A DNA stretch of 64,000 bases from Empedobacter sedimenti (GTDB taxonomy: Bacteria; Bacteroidota; Bacteroidia; Flavobacteriales; Weeksellaceae): positions 186,001-250,000 of the forward strand of contig NZ_JASCQG010000001.1 of assembly GCF_030005555.1 (NCBI RefSeq), in the 5' to 3' direction. Positions 9,716 to 18,843 of this stretch are shown piece after piece; positions within the stretch are counted from its first letter, which is position 1; each line of letters opens with the position of its first letter. The position numbers were made by a program, and so were the translations under genes. A model generated the notes under the pieces. The model was not told where the DNA came from and did not search any database. It worked only from the letters and a program-made list of their open reading frames with translations.

Positions 9716-10470
9716 CTAAACGAAACAATATTATGAATGGCCTTTGAAGGTTTTTTACTTGGGATATACTTTAGTACAATATAATCTGCAAACATCAATA
9801 AGGACGAATATTGCATATCATCATAAATTATATCATAATTATTATTTATAAATTTTTTATTCAAAACAATAATATGTCCATTGATTCCATTTTTTGTTGT
9901 ATCTGTTACAAAAATATTTTTTGATAACTTATTTTGTATTGTATTATACAAATCAATGTCCTTTGGTTCTAATTTAAATTTATAAGATCCACCATACTCA
10001 GTTTCAGTATATCTCTGAAATTGGGTTACTTCTATATTAATTTTAACATTATTATGATTATCTATCTCTAATTCATAAGGTGCTTTAAAACAATCTTCAC
10101 TCACGCAATAATAATGATAAACAGCACTTATAACTAAATCGTTTAATTTCATCTGATTTTTATTCTTAATCAAATCATAAGATTTTAAATTATTTTTGAT
10201 GTAATACGTTTTTTTCTCTTTATTTACCAAATCTCCTGCGGCTAAAGAATCTACAACGATATTATATTCACTAATTTTATTCTCTTTTATCTTGCTGTTA
10301 CTAGTAAAACCAATTGAATAAGTATATGTTCCATCATTTAAGCTCCAAGATAAGCCATCACCTTTTGTAGTATTGTAATACACATTTATCTCTTCCTTTT
10401 CTTTATTACAATTAGTGAAAAGACCTAAAATAGCTATATATAATATGTATTTACTTTTTCTACTTAACAT
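9682..10470 (-). CDS. Hypothetical lipoprotein
   Basis: 262 aa from the ATG at 10470. The frame is open 11 codons further upstream to a TTG, but that TTG lies in the ffh terminator hairpin, so the ATG is preferred: it begins a proper lipoprotein signal (MLSRKSKYILYIAILGLFTNC, Cys21 lipidated). The mature protein is mainly beta and polar, with two cysteines in a YYCVSEDCF segment that may form a disulfide. No family is recognised. Envelope-anchored; function unknown. Confidence 0.65.
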   Translation of the reverse strand: MLSRKSKYILYIAILGLFTNCNKEKEEINVYYNTTKGDGLSWSLNDGTYTYSIGFTSNSKIKENKISEYNIVVDSLAAGDLVNKEKKTYYIKNNLKSYDLIKNKNQMKLNDLVISAVYHYYCVSEDCFKAPYELEIDNHNNVKINIEVTQFQRYTETEYGGSYKFKLEPKDIDLYNTIQNKLSKNIFVTDTTKNGINGHIIVLNKKFINNNYDIIYDDMQYSSLLMFADYIVLKYIPSKKPSKAIHNIVSFRKPLFPESIVE

Positions 10471-10492
10471 AATGTAAAAATTTAAGACTAAA

Positions 10493-10518
10493 AAAACCTC
10501 CAATACGTTGGAGGTTTT
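10493..10518 (-). terminator. Rho-independent terminator after ffh
   Basis: Perfect 11-bp stem AAAACCTCCAA / TTGGAGGTTTT with TACG loop and a T run on the minus strand, 26 bases past the ffh stop. Confidence 0.85.
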
Positions 10519-10543
10519 AATATACTATAAATTATTGTAATAA

Positions 10544-11905
10544 TTACATTTTTGGCATTCCTGGGAATCCACCTGCTGGCATATTTTTAGACATTGTTTC
10601 CATCATCTTTTTACCGTTAGCAGAATTCATAAATTTCATCATTTTACCCATTTCAGAGAATTGTTTCAATAACTGATTCACTTCTTGTAATGTTGTTCCA
10701 GAACCAGCTGCAATTCTTTTCTTACGAGAATTATCGATAATATTTGGATTTTGACGTTCTTTTTTCGTCATCGAATGTATAATTGCTTCAACACCTTTGA
10801 AAGCGTTATCGTCAATTTCAACATCTTTCATTGCTTTTCCAGCACCAGGTATCATTCCAACTAAATCTTTCATGTTACCCATTTTCTTGATTTGTTGAAT
10901 TTGTTTCAAGAAATCATCAAAATCGAAACTATTTTTGGCAATTTTTTTCTGTAAACGTTTCGCTTCTTCTTCGTCAAATTGTTCTTGAGCGCGCTCTACT
11001 AAAGACACAACGTCACCCATTCCCAAAATACGATCGGCCATACGTTCTGGATAGAAAACGTCTAACGCTTCCATTTTTTCTCCAGTCGAAATAAATTTAA
11101 TTGGTTTATCTACAACCGTTTTGATAGTTAAAGCTGCACCACCACGAGTATCACCATCTAATTTTGTTAAAACAACACCATTATAATCTAATACATCGTT
11201 AAAAGCTTTTGCTGTATTCACCGCATCTTGACCTGTCATAGAATCTACAACAAATAACGTTTCGGTAGGATTTACAGTTTGATGTACACGACGAATCTCG
11301 TCCATCATTTGTGTGTCAATTGCTAAACGACCAGCTGTATCGACAATAATAACATTATTTCCGTTTTGTTTTGCTTGTGCAATTGCAGCTTGCGCAATTT
11401 CTACAGGATTTTTATTTTCTAAATCAGCATAAACATCAACACCAATTTGCTCTCCTAAAACTTGTAACTGATTGATGGCAGCCGGACGATAAACGTCACC
11501 AGCAACTAATAATACTTTTTTGTTCTTTTTAGTTTTAAGATAGTTAGCTAATTTTCCAGAAAAAGTTGTCTTACCAGATCCTTGTAAACCAGCAATTAAA
11601 ATAATTGTTGGATTGGCATCGATTTTTAATTCGGTAACCTCACCTCCCATTAATTTTGCTAATTCGTCATGAACAATTTTTACCATTAATTGTCCTGGAT
11701 TCAATGATGTAATTACATTTTCACCCATTGCTTTATCTTTTACAGTATTTGTAAAATCTTTTGCAACTTTATAACTAACATCGGCATCAACTAAGGCTCT
11801 ACGAACCTCTTTTACTGTTTCTGCAACGTTAATTTCTGTAATTTGTCCTTTTCCTTTTAAGGTATGTAATGCTTTATCTAATTTATCCTGAAGATTTTGA
11901 AACAT
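10544..11905 (-). CDS. ffh: Signal recognition particle protein Ffh
   Basis: 453 aa, the normal length. It binds signal peptides of nascent inner-membrane proteins and, with 4.5S RNA and FtsY, delivers ribosomes to SecYEG. Domains in order: N domain (1-90), GTPase G domain with P-loop GLQGSGKTT at 106-114 and DTAGRL near 190, and the methionine-rich M domain (about 300-453) ending in the flexible MPAGGFPGMPKM tail. A TAnnTTTG box is at 11926-11933 on the minus strand, about 20 nt before the start. Closed by its own terminator. Confidence 0.97.
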   Translation of the reverse strand: MFQNLQDKLDKALHTLKGKGQITEINVAETVKEVRRALVDADVSYKVAKDFTNTVKDKAMGENVITSLNPGQLMVKIVHDELAKLMGGEVTELKIDANPTIILIAGLQGSGKTTFSGKLANYLKTKKNKKVLLVAGDVYRPAAINQLQVLGEQIGVDVYADLENKNPVEIAQAAIAQAKQNGNNVIIVDTAGRLAIDTQMMDEIRRVHQTVNPTETLFVVDSMTGQDAVNTAKAFNDVLDYNGVVLTKLDGDTRGGAALTIKTVVDKPIKFISTGEKMEALDVFYPERMADRILGMGDVVSLVERAQEQFDEEEAKRLQKKIAKNSFDFDDFLKQIQQIKKMGNMKDLVGMIPGAGKAMKDVEIDDNAFKGVEAIIHSMTKKERQNPNIIDNSRKKRIAAGSGTTLQEVNQLLKQFSEMGKMMKFMNSANGKKMMETMSKNMPAGGFPGMPKM

Positions 11906-12022
11906 TTTGAGTCAATTTTAGGTCACAAATATAAAAAATTTATATCGATTAAAATAAAATTACACAACAGACCTTATATTTAAGCAAATTATAGTATAAT
12001 TGCAGCATTAATTATTGGTTGG

Positions 12023-12388
12023 ATGAAAAAAGGTTTAGTACTATTTTTATTCTTTGTTACTGGGGTGGTTTTCAGTCAAACAAAGAACGAAAAAACACAT
12101 TATTTTTTTTCCATAGCTTATGGACAAAATAATGAAGTTTATGTAACAGATGTTTATGAAATAAACATTGATAACAAAGATATCTACAGCAAATTGGCTG
12201 AACGATATGTAAAGTTTCAAGATTATTTAGTGAAACAAGGAAAAGTTTCTTCTAAGAAAGATATTCAGACTGGATACGAGAAGAATTATTACAACAAAGA
12301 ACAAGCTTTAACAGAGCAACAACATTTGTTGTCAACATTAGAAAAGCAACAATTTATTCCTAAAGTTGTTGATTATCAAATAAAGTAA
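12023..12388 (+). CDS. Hypothetical secreted protein
   Basis: 121 aa with a clear Sec signal peptide (MKKGLVLFLFFVTGVVFSQ, cut after about residue 18). The mature 100 residues are polar and lysine-rich, with a segment AEVY-like strand followed by helical stretches (KLAERYVKFQDYLVKQ). No family recognised. It is divergent from ffh, ends in a strong terminator and converges on hemB, so it is monocistronic. Confidence 0.7.
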   Translation: MKKGLVLFLFFVTGVVFSQTKNEKTHYFFSIAYGQNNEVYVTDVYEINIDNKDIYSKLAERYVKFQDYLVKQGKVSSKKDIQTGYEKNYYNKEQALTEQQHLLSTLEKQQFIPKVVDYQIK

Positions 12389-12395
12389 AACAGAT

Positions 12396-12424
12396 AAGCC
12401 ACTCAAAATGAGTGGCTTTTTTAA
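12396..12424. terminator. Terminator between the 12023 gene and hemB
   Basis: Stem AAGCCACTCA / TGAGTGGCTT with AAA loop followed by a T run on the plus strand, 8 bases after the stop. Serves the plus-strand gene; the minus-strand T run is weaker. Confidence 0.85.
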
Positions 12425-12440
12425 TTTATAAATAGTCTGC

Positions 12441-13436
12441 TTATTGATCGTTTAATAATCTTGCAGCTTCTTTTGCAAAATAAGTTGAAATAAGGTCTGC
12501 TCCCGCTCTTTTAAAACAAGTTAAAGATTCTAAAATAACTTTATCATTATCTAACCATCCTTTTTCTACAGCAGCTTTTATCATTGCATATTCTCCCGAA
12601 ACTTGATAAACTGAAACCGGAACTTGTAAATTATCTTTCACTAATTTCACAATATCCAAATAAGCCATACCTGGCTTTACCATCAAAATATCAGCACCTT
12701 CTTCTACATCAGCAATTGCTTCGCGCAACGCTTCTTGCGAATTATGGTAATCCATTTGATAGGTTTTTTTATCTTTCGGAATATCTTGTGTGTCTACTGG
12801 CGCAGAATCTAAAGCTGTGCGGAAAGGTCCATAAAAAGATGAAGCATATTTTGCTGCATACGTCATGATTCCTACATTATGAAAACCATTTTCCTCTAAC
12901 GCAGCACGCATCGCTCCTATTCGACCATCCATCATATCAGAAGGTGCAACAAAATCGGCACCAGCTTCTGCGTGAGATAACGTCATTTTAACTAAAGCTT
13001 CTACTGTTTCGTCATTTACAACTTCTCCATTCTTGATAATACCATCATGACCATAGATAGAAAACGGATCTAATGCAACGTCAGGCATCACAATCATTTC
13101 TGGAACAGCATCTTTAATTGCTTTGATTGTATTTTGCATCAATCCATTCGGATTCCATGCCTCTTTACCTGTGTTATCTTTTAAGTTATCACTAACTTTA
13201 CAATATATGTTAACTGATTTTATACCTAAATCCCAGATTTCTTTTACTTCTTTTACTGTATTATCTATGGATTGACGGTAAATACCTGGCATTGCAGCAA
13301 TTTCTTCCTTCACGCTTTCTCCTTCAGCCACAAAAATTGGTAAAATAAAATCGTTTGGTGACAAATGATTTTCGCGAATCATACTACGAATTGATTCATT
13401 TTTGCGTAGTCGTCTATGTCTGTTATATAAAAACAT
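12441..13436 (-). CDS. hemB: Delta-aminolevulinic acid dehydratase (porphobilinogen synthase)
   Basis: Condenses two 5-aminolevulinate molecules to porphobilinogen in heme synthesis. 331 aa, normal length. The two active-site lysines are Lys196 (YAAKYASSFYGPFR) and Lys254 (LMVKPGMAYLD, Schiff base). In the metal-binding loop the three cysteines of zinc-type enzymes are absent: the sequence reads DVALDPFSIYGHDG, the Mg2+-type (Pseudomonas-like) version. A TAnnTTTG box (TAAATTTG) lies at 13454-13461 on the minus strand, 18 nt before the ATG. Confidence 0.96.
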   Translation of the reverse strand: MFLYNRHRRLRKNESIRSMIRENHLSPNDFILPIFVAEGESVKEEIAAMPGIYRQSIDNTVKEVKEIWDLGIKSVNIYCKVSDNLKDNTGKEAWNPNGLMQNTIKAIKDAVPEMIVMPDVALDPFSIYGHDGIIKNGEVVNDETVEALVKMTLSHAEAGADFVAPSDMMDGRIGAMRAALEENGFHNVGIMTYAAKYASSFYGPFRTALDSAPVDTQDIPKDKKTYQMDYHNSQEALREAIADVEEGADILMVKPGMAYLDIVKLVKDNLQVPVSVYQVSGEYAMIKAAVEKGWLDNDKVILESLTCFKRAGADLISTYFAKEAARLLNDQ

Positions 13437-13662
13437 TTGATTAAAATTTTAGGCAAATTTACTCGATTTCATTTGAATAAGGCTAATGAATAATATCAAT
13501 TATATTTATTAATTTTAAAGATATATTGATGATATAAATATTATACTGAAATAATTATCTTTCATACTAATAATATCTCATTTATTTATCAAAAGATTAC
13601 AACTGGAATAAAATTATACAACAATATTCTGCTATATTTTATAATCAATTTGATTGTTAAAC

Positions 13663-13693
13663 TTGCGCAAACGTAGCTAAACAAATATCTTTG
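13663..13693 (+). promoter_or_regulatory. Consensus promoter abutting the trmD start codon
   Basis: TTG (13663-13665), 20-nt spacer, TATCTTTG (13686-13693), a full match to TTG/TAnnTTTG. The A of the trmD ATG is only 5 nt downstream, so transcription should start at or within a base or two of the start codon. Confidence 0.7.
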
Positions 13694-13697
13694 CAGC

Positions 13698-14384
13698 ATG
13701 CGAATAGATATTATCACTGTTTTACCCGAATTATTAGTTAGTCCATTCTCTGCCTCGATTATGAAACGTGCGCAAGACAAAGGTTTAGCTGAAATTCATG
13801 TTCACGATTTGAGAGATTTTGGAAAAGGACGTTATCGTCATGTAGATGATTATCCGTATGGAGGAACTTCTGGAATGGTGATTATGTGCGAGCCCTTGGA
13901 CAAAATGATTTCGAAATTGAAAGATGAACGCACATATGATGAAATTATTTATTTGACGCCAGATGGTGAAACATTGAATCAAACAATTGCGAATGATTTG
14001 TCGTTGAAAGGAAATCTTATGATGATTTGTGGACATTATAAGGGAATCGATCAACGTATTCGTGATATGTATGTAACGCGTGAAATTTCGATTGGAGATT
14101 ATGTACTTTCGGGTGGAGAATTTGGTGCAATTATTTTGGCTGATTCTATTATTCGATTGTTGCCTGGCGTAATTGGAGATGAGACTTCTGCCCTTTCAGA
14201 TTCGTTTCAAGATGATTTGTTGGCACCTCCAATTTATACACGTCCAGCCGAATATAAAGGTCTAAAAGTTCCTGATGTTTTGCTTTCGGGTAACTTTCCT
14301 AAGATTGAAGAATGGTTACATGAAAAAGCTATTGAACGTACAAAAGAACGTCGTCCAGATTTATTAGAAAAAAGATTAAAATAA
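13698..14384 (+). CDS. trmD: tRNA (guanine-N1-)-methyltransferase TrmD
   Basis: Methylates G37 of tRNAs with S-adenosylmethionine, preventing +1 frameshifting. 228 aa, usual size. SPOUT-class trefoil-knot motifs are visible: GGTSGMVI, the knot region GHYKGIDQR and [11 protein letters not shown]. The promoter position means the mRNA is probably leaderless or nearly so. It ends with a strong terminator 4 bases past the stop. It is not linked to rpsP, rimM or rplS here, unlike in many bacteria. Confidence 0.97.
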   Translation: MRIDIITVLPELLVSPFSASIMKRAQDKGLAEIHVHDLRDFGKGRYRHVDDYPYGGTSGMVIMCEPLDKMISKLKDERTYDEIIYLTPDGETLNQTIANDLSLKGNLMMICGHYKGIDQRIRDMYVTREISIGDYVLSGGEFGAIILADSIIRLLPGVIGDETSALSDSFQDDLLAPPIYTRPAEYKGLKVPDVLLSGNFPKIEEWLHEKAIERTKERRPDLLEKRLK

Positions 14385-14388
14385 TTAG

Positions 14389-14417
14389 AAAAGCTTCAGA
14401 AATTCTGAAGCTTTTTT
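14389..14417. terminator. Terminator after trmD, identical to one at 29034
   Basis: Stem AAAAGCTTCAG / CTGAAGCTTTT around AAATT, extended by T residues; the stem is symmetrical and also serves the convergent hydrolase gene. The full 29-base unit recurs exactly at 29034-29062. Confidence 0.88.
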
Positions 14418-14425
14418 AGTATTTT

Positions 14426-15211
14426 TTATTTTATTCGTTGAATATATTCAATTACTTTATCATTAAAAATCTGTGGTTGATCTACGTTGACAACGTGTCC
14501 ACAATCTTCGATTACAATTAATTCTGAATGATTGGTATGCGTTTTAATCAATTTCTGAATCGATGGTAAAAACATGTGATCTTCTGATCCCATTACATAA
14601 AGTGTTGGTATATTTAGTTCAACCTCTCTAAACCATTTTAGTAATGGGTTGATATCAGCTGTTAATTTAAACCATTTCAAAAATTCTTTTTGATACAATT
14701 TCTTTGCTTCATTAATAAACAAATTACGAGATTCTTTGTGGGCACTTCTTGGCATAATCGCAAAAGCAAAAATGCGGTACAATAACAGATAAGGAATCAT
14801 GTGTTTAAACATATTTCCAACCGTCATCAAGAAACGACTTTGATAATTCATCTTCATAATTGCTCCTCCCATTATCATTGATTTAAAACGATCTGAATAA
14901 TCTTCGGCCAATTGACGAATCACTATTGTTCCTAAAGACATCCCAACAAAATGTGTTTTCTCTATCTTTACATGATCTAAAACATCTATAACATCTTTGG
15001 CAACAGATTTAAAAGTATATCTTTTCTCAAAAAGTGATTTCAAATTTGTTTTAGATCGACCATGTCCTCTTAAATCTAATAAAAGAACATTAAAATGTTT
15101 ACGAAACTCACGAATTTGTTTAAACCAAATCGTAGAACTTCCTCCTGCTCCATGAACAAAAGTAACCCATTCTGTACTTGTTGGATGAGTATATGTGGTG
15201 TATGCTAACAA
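14426..15211 (-). CDS. Alpha/beta-fold hydrolase, TTG start
   Basis: 261 aa. Oxyanion motif HGAGGSS near residue 20, nucleophile elbow GMSLG (Ser in VGMSLGTIV), acid Asp in GSEDHMF and the catalytic His in DCGHVVNVD complete a triad. Substrate unknown; probably an esterase or similar. There is no ATG between the upstream in-frame stop and the HGAGG motif, and a TAATTTTG box (15231-15238, minus strand) lies about 20 nt upstream, so the TTG at 15211 is the most likely start. Convergent with trmD and sharing its terminator. Confidence 0.85.
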   Translation of the reverse strand: MLAYTTYTHPTSTEWVTFVHGAGGSSTIWFKQIREFRKHFNVLLLDLRGHGRSKTNLKSLFEKRYTFKSVAKDVIDVLDHVKIEKTHFVGMSLGTIVIRQLAEDYSDRFKSMIMGGAIMKMNYQSRFLMTVGNMFKHMIPYLLLYRIFAFAIMPRSAHKESRNLFINEAKKLYQKEFLKWFKLTADINPLLKWFREVELNIPTLYVMGSEDHMFLPSIQKLIKTHTNHSELIVIEDCGHVVNVDQPQIFNDKVIEYIQRIK

Positions 15212-15286
15212 TTTTCTAAATAAGTTTGTGCAAAATTAAACTAAAAACTATGCAAAGCATAACATTTTAATTAATTTAAGAAATTT

Positions 15287-15991
15287 TTAATCTTCATCAT
15301 CTTCGTCTTCATCCAAAATAGAATTTGTTTTTTTCAAATAAAAAACATCATTCATTACTTCAGCTTTAACAAAATTTAATTTTTCTTGTTCTTTCATACG
15401 ATCAGTAAACAAGGTTCCGATTAAATGATCATATTCGTGCTGAAAAATAACTGCTGTAAAACCTTCTACGGTTTCATCATGAAATTTACCATCCAAATCG
15501 TAATATTCTAACCTAAGAATTAAACTTCTATAAACTTTTCCGAAAATATCAGGAATTGATAAACAACCTTCGCGTCCATGACGTACAATGTCAGAATACC
15601 ATGTAATTTTAGGATTAATAATAAACTCAAAAGGTTCATCCTCTTTGTCAAAACGTTGTACCCAAACTGCATTACGATTGATCCCGATTTGTGGAGCTGC
15701 TATTCCAACTCCTTTACTTGCTTCGTCTTGTACAGTTGCGTACATACGATCAGCTAATAATTTAATCAATGGATCTTTTGGATCAATATCAATTGACTGA
15801 GCTTTCAATATTTTTGTATCAGCTTCAGAAGTTGTTAATAAAACACGAAATATATCGTGCGATTTTTTTTCTTTTACTAAAGCTATTTCTGACTTTGAAA
15901 GCGGTTTATAAGTGGTGTTTTTCATATTTCTTGATTGAGCAACTAATGCTGAAGAACAAATTAATAAACCGAATGCGAATAATTTTATCAC
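15287..15991 (-). CDS. def: Peptide deformylase with N-terminal signal sequence, GTG start
   Basis: Removes the N-formyl group from proteins; metalloenzyme. 234 aa. All three motifs are intact: GVGIAAPQ (94-101), EGCLS with metal ligand Cys143, and QHEYDHL with His185, Glu186 and His189. Unusually it starts with a signal-peptide-like stretch (MIKLFAFGLLICSSALVAQS), which would export the enzyme, and ends in an acidic tail DEDEDDED. The start is GTG and overlaps the DoxX stop as GTGA (15988-15991), so the two are co-translated. An internal Met start after the signal would give a cytosolic form. Confidence 0.9.
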   Translation of the reverse strand: MIKLFAFGLLICSSALVAQSRNMKNTTYKPLSKSEIALVKEKKSHDIFRVLLTTSEADTKILKAQSIDIDPKDPLIKLLADRMYATVQDEASKGVGIAAPQIGINRNAVWVQRFDKEDEPFEFIINPKITWYSDIVRHGREGCLSIPDIFGKVYRSLILRLEYYDLDGKFHDETVEGFTAVIFQHEYDHLIGTLFTDRMKEQEKLNFVKAEVMNDVFYLKKTNSILDEDEDDED

Positions 15992-16401
15992 TTTTTAAGA
16001 ATCAATTTATCTAAAGAATATTTTCCTGCACCTGATAAAAATATAACTAAATAATTAATTAAGAAGAATAATCCTAATTCTTTTTTGCCAAAATCATGAT
16101 CTGCATGTACGATGAATACTGCAACTAACATGGTAATTATTAATGGAATTGAGGCTAAACGTGTAAATAATCCAACAAAAACTAAAAAAGCACAAAGTAT
16201 TTCTGCAAAAACAGTTAATCCTAATGAAATTTCAGGACCAAGTCCAATTGGATCACCAAACTCAAAATTACCATTGACTAATTTTTGTAATTTACCAAAA
16301 CCATGCGAAAACATAAATCCACCGGCTGCAAGACGTACCAATAATAATGAAGCATCAATAAAAGCAGGTTGATTTCCTAAAAGATTAAATTTTGTACTCA
16401 T
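15988..16401 (-). CDS. DoxX family membrane protein
   Basis: 137 aa integral membrane protein with four predicted helices. It carries the DoxX signature near the N-terminus (LLLVRLAAGGFMFSHGFGKL) and the typical later block FAEILCAFLVFVGLFTRLASIPL. DoxX proteins are linked to thiol redox or oxidative-stress functions, but the role here is not certain. First gene of a two-gene operon with the exported deformylase (4-base overlap). Its promoter is at 16428-16461. Confidence 0.9.
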   Translation of the reverse strand: MSTKFNLLGNQPAFIDASLLLVRLAAGGFMFSHGFGKLQKLVNGNFEFGDPIGLGPEISLGLTVFAEILCAFLVFVGLFTRLASIPLIITMLVAVFIVHADHDFGKKELGLFFLINYLVIFLSGAGKYSLDKLILKK

Positions 16402-16427
16402 TTATTTTAATTTGTTTCAAATATAAG

Positions 16428-16461
16428 TGCAACTTTTTACGTTCGCATTTAAATAGATCAA
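16428..16461 (-). promoter_or_regulatory. Promoter of the DoxX-deformylase operon
   Basis: Minus-strand TTG (16459-16461), 23-nt spacer, TATATTTG (16428-16435). The spacer is at the long end of the accepted range. Confidence 0.5.
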
Positions 16462-16523
16462 GAAAAATGAAATCTCTTTTATTTTTGGTCAAATTATTGA
16501 AAAGTTAAACTAAAAATATCAAC

Positions 16524-17339
16524 ATGTTAAAAAATATAGCCCTAATTACATTTCTATTTTCTAGTTGTGTGTTCGCGCAAAAGTCAGAATTACAACAAAA
16601 TGATGTGGTAGGAAATCCAACTTTTATTGAAGAATCGATGCAAAAAGCACGAATTAGAATAAAGCAAATAGAAGGTTATGAACTAGAATATTACACAAAA
16701 TCTACTTATAATAAAGAAGGAAATCCATCTAAAAGAGATTATTTTAATGAAGCAGGTGATTTGACTTTTTCTGAAACTTTTACTTACAATGAGAATGGAA
16801 AAGTTGTTTCTCGAGAAATGAAAAGTAAAGATGAGAGTTTAATTTTCAACTTTGATTATGAATATACAGCTGATGGTTATTCTGTTACGAAGAGTGAAAA
16901 CGACGTTAATGTAACAAAAACTGACTATAAATTAGACGATAAACAGAATATAATTTATGAGAAAGAAGTAAGTTTATTAGAAGATACAGAGATTTTTACG
17001 GAAAAAAATTATCATTTTCAAAATGGATTTTTAACTAAAGTTGATGTAAAATATAACCAAGGAACATATCGTTTAGAATATAAAAATGATGCGAATGGAA
17101 ATCCTCAAGAGGAACTTTATTACGATAAATATAATAAATTGATTAATAAATATTTACGAAAATTTGATTCTACTAATAATATTGTAGAAGAAACAACGTA
17201 TGATGAAACTGGTAAAGTAAGAAATGTTTCTACAATTAAGTATCAATATGATAACAAAAAGAATTGGACAAAACGAACACAATATGTGAAGGATTTTGAT
17301 CAGCCAATATCAAATACAACGAGAACAATCCGTTATTAA
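16524..17339 (+). CDS. Secreted protein with YD/RHS-like repeats
   Basis: 271 aa with a signal peptide (MLKNIALITFLFSSCVFAQ). The mature part is a series of degenerate repeats built on tyrosine-x-glycine turns (YNKEGNPSKRDYF, FNEAGDLTFSETF, YNENGKVVSREM, YDETGKVRNVST), resembling YD/RHS or MORN-like beta-hairpin repeats. Probably an extracytoplasmic beta-rich scaffold; no enzymatic motif. A TATTTTTG box at 16480-16487 may drive it. Divergent from DoxX and closed by its own terminator. Confidence 0.7.
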   Translation: MLKNIALITFLFSSCVFAQKSELQQNDVVGNPTFIEESMQKARIRIKQIEGYELEYYTKSTYNKEGNPSKRDYFNEAGDLTFSETFTYNENGKVVSREMKSKDESLIFNFDYEYTADGYSVTKSENDVNVTKTDYKLDDKQNIIYEKEVSLLEDTEIFTEKNYHFQNGFLTKVDVKYNQGTYRLEYKNDANGNPQEELYYDKYNKLINKYLRKFDSTNNIVEETTYDETGKVRNVSTIKYQYDNKKNWTKRTQYVKDFDQPISNTTRTIRY

Positions 17340-17345
17340 ATAATT

Positions 17346-17375
17346 AAAAGAGTCAAAAAAAATGACTCTTTTTTT
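17346..17375 (+). terminator. Terminator after the repeat protein
   Basis: 10-bp arms AAAAGAGTCA / TGACTCTTTT with an A-only loop and a T run, 7 bases past the stop. Confidence 0.85.
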
Positions 17376-17433
17376 GATGATTTAAATAAAAGTTATTAAA
17401 TTTAAGGATATCAATCGTTTAACTTTTGTTTTT

Positions 17434-17862
17434 ATGATTACGGATGTACAAAAATTCAATCAATTATTTCAGCTTTATCAAAAAGATGATCGATACAATT
17501 TGTATATACACGATTTTCCGAAAGATGAGTTTATGCAACGATTTTTTAATGATGAAGTTGAAGATTTACATTTAGAATATTTTGATTTAGATGCTAGAAT
17601 AAATAAGAAAATAACAAATTATCATGCTAAATTCGCTGATTTTTTTTCAACTGAAAATTTGAGCACAATTCAGTTAGAATCGACATCAGGTTATTTTAAA
17701 TTGCACGATTTTTACTTTATGACTGAAAACGATACGTTTATCTTCAATTATATTCACCGAAATTTTTTATCACAATTAATTGATATTCTTCTCGCTGAGT
17801 TAGATTGCAATTTTATCAGTCGTCTTAAAACCGAATTACTAATAAATTTAGAATATGATTAA
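17434..17862 (+). CDS. Hypothetical cytoplasmic protein
   Basis: 142 aa, no signal or membrane segment, acidic and rich in Asp, Phe and Tyr (DDRYNLYIHDF, DEVEDLHLEYFDLD). No family recognised. Single gene between two terminators; convergent with ctlX. The ATG is preceded by an AACTTTTG box that misses the TAnnTTTG consensus in one position. Confidence 0.65.
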   Translation: MITDVQKFNQLFQLYQKDDRYNLYIHDFPKDEFMQRFFNDEVEDLHLEYFDLDARINKKITNYHAKFADFFSTENLSTIQLESTSGYFKLHDFYFMTENDTFIFNYIHRNFLSQLIDILLAELDCNFISRLKTELLINLEYD

Positions 17863-17864
17863 TA

Positions 17865-17897
17865 AAAAAACGCTGAACAAAATGCTCAGCGTTTTTT
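17865..17897. terminator. Bidirectional terminator between 17434 gene and ctlX
   Basis: Stem AAAAAACGCTGA / TCAGCGTTTTTT with a 9-nt loop and T runs on both strands, placed between two convergent stops. Confidence 0.85.
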
Positions 17898-17903
17898 ATT
17901 TTT

Positions 17904-18842
17904 TTATTTCTTTGGTAAGAAAACTTCTGCCATCATGCAGCGAGCGCTTCCTCCTCCTAATTTTTCAATCAAATCTATCTTAACAGGTAAGATTGGATTA
18001 TAAACTTCAATTTTAGAAATTTGTTCTTCTGTCAAAGAATTATAAGCGGTTTGAGACATTACCAAATACGATTGTCCTAAACCACCAACTTGTAACATAT
18101 TTCCTGCAAATTGATGCATTTGCTCCTCTGTAATAGCGATAATCTCTTTTTCTGCTTCTAACAAATACTCACAAACTGCTTTCTTTTCTTTTTTATCATC
18201 GATAGAATCTAAGCAGATAATCGCATATTTATCTGCAACACACATCATTACATTGGTATGATAAATTGGTTTTCGCTCACCATTTACCGTTTGATTGGCA
18301 TGAAAAATAACAGGTGTATACTCTAATTCTTCACAAAATTCAATCAATAAATCTTCGTCCGTTCGTTGAGAAACACATGCATAAGCTAACTCATTTTCGC
18401 GATCAAGAATAATACTTCCTGTCCCTTCTAAGAAAATTTCGTCCTCTTCTGCCGATGTAAAATCAATTACATCTTCAACATGAAATCCTTTTTCTTCTAA
18501 CAAGCCCAAAACATCTTCTTCGCGACGTTCTTCTCTTCTATTTTTAGCAAACATTGGGTACAAAACAACGTTTCCGTTATCGTGAAATGAAATCCAGTTA
18601 TTTGGAAAAATAGAATCTGGCGTATGTGGCGAAGCCGTATCTTTGATCGTGATAACATTTACTCCTTTTGAGCGCAAAGCAGTAACCATTCCTTGAAATT
18701 CTGCCAAAGCTTCTTGCTGAATATCTTCTTGAGAATCTGTGGTTTCTGTTTGAAAATAATTATTAACAGCCGTTTCTGGATTGTAATAAAAAGCTGTTGG
18801 CTCAACCATTAAAATAGTTGATGTATATTGTTTTTGTTTCAT
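17904..18842 (-). CDS. ctlX: CtlX-type amidinotransferase-family hydrolase (citrulline utilization)
   Basis: 312 aa of the guanidine-modifying (pentein) fold. Catalytic residues are in place: acidic residue in FLEGTGS (Glu139), His195 in YHTNVMM, and nucleophile Cys302 in GSARCMMAE. This matches the CtlX subfamily, named for citrulline utilization in Francisella and common in Bacteroidota; the true substrate here is not proven. It lies one base after the stop of another pentein enzyme, so the two are co-expressed and may act on related guanidino or ureido compounds. Cytoplasmic. Confidence 0.88.
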   Translation of the reverse strand: MKQKQYTSTILMVEPTAFYYNPETAVNNYFQTETTDSQEDIQQEALAEFQGMVTALRSKGVNVITIKDTASPHTPDSIFPNNWISFHDNGNVVLYPMFAKNRREERREEDVLGLLEEKGFHVEDVIDFTSAEEDEIFLEGTGSIILDRENELAYACVSQRTDEDLLIEFCEELEYTPVIFHANQTVNGERKPIYHTNVMMCVADKYAIICLDSIDDKKEKKAVCEYLLEAEKEIIAITEEQMHQFAGNMLQVGGLGQSYLVMSQTAYNSLTEEQISKIEVYNPILPVKIDLIEKLGGGSARCMMAEVFLPKK

Positions 18843-18843
18843 G

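Noticed and set aside
10471-10503. Longer start of the 9682 lipoprotein gene
   Set aside because: The TTG lies inside the ffh terminator; the ATG gives a proper lipobox.
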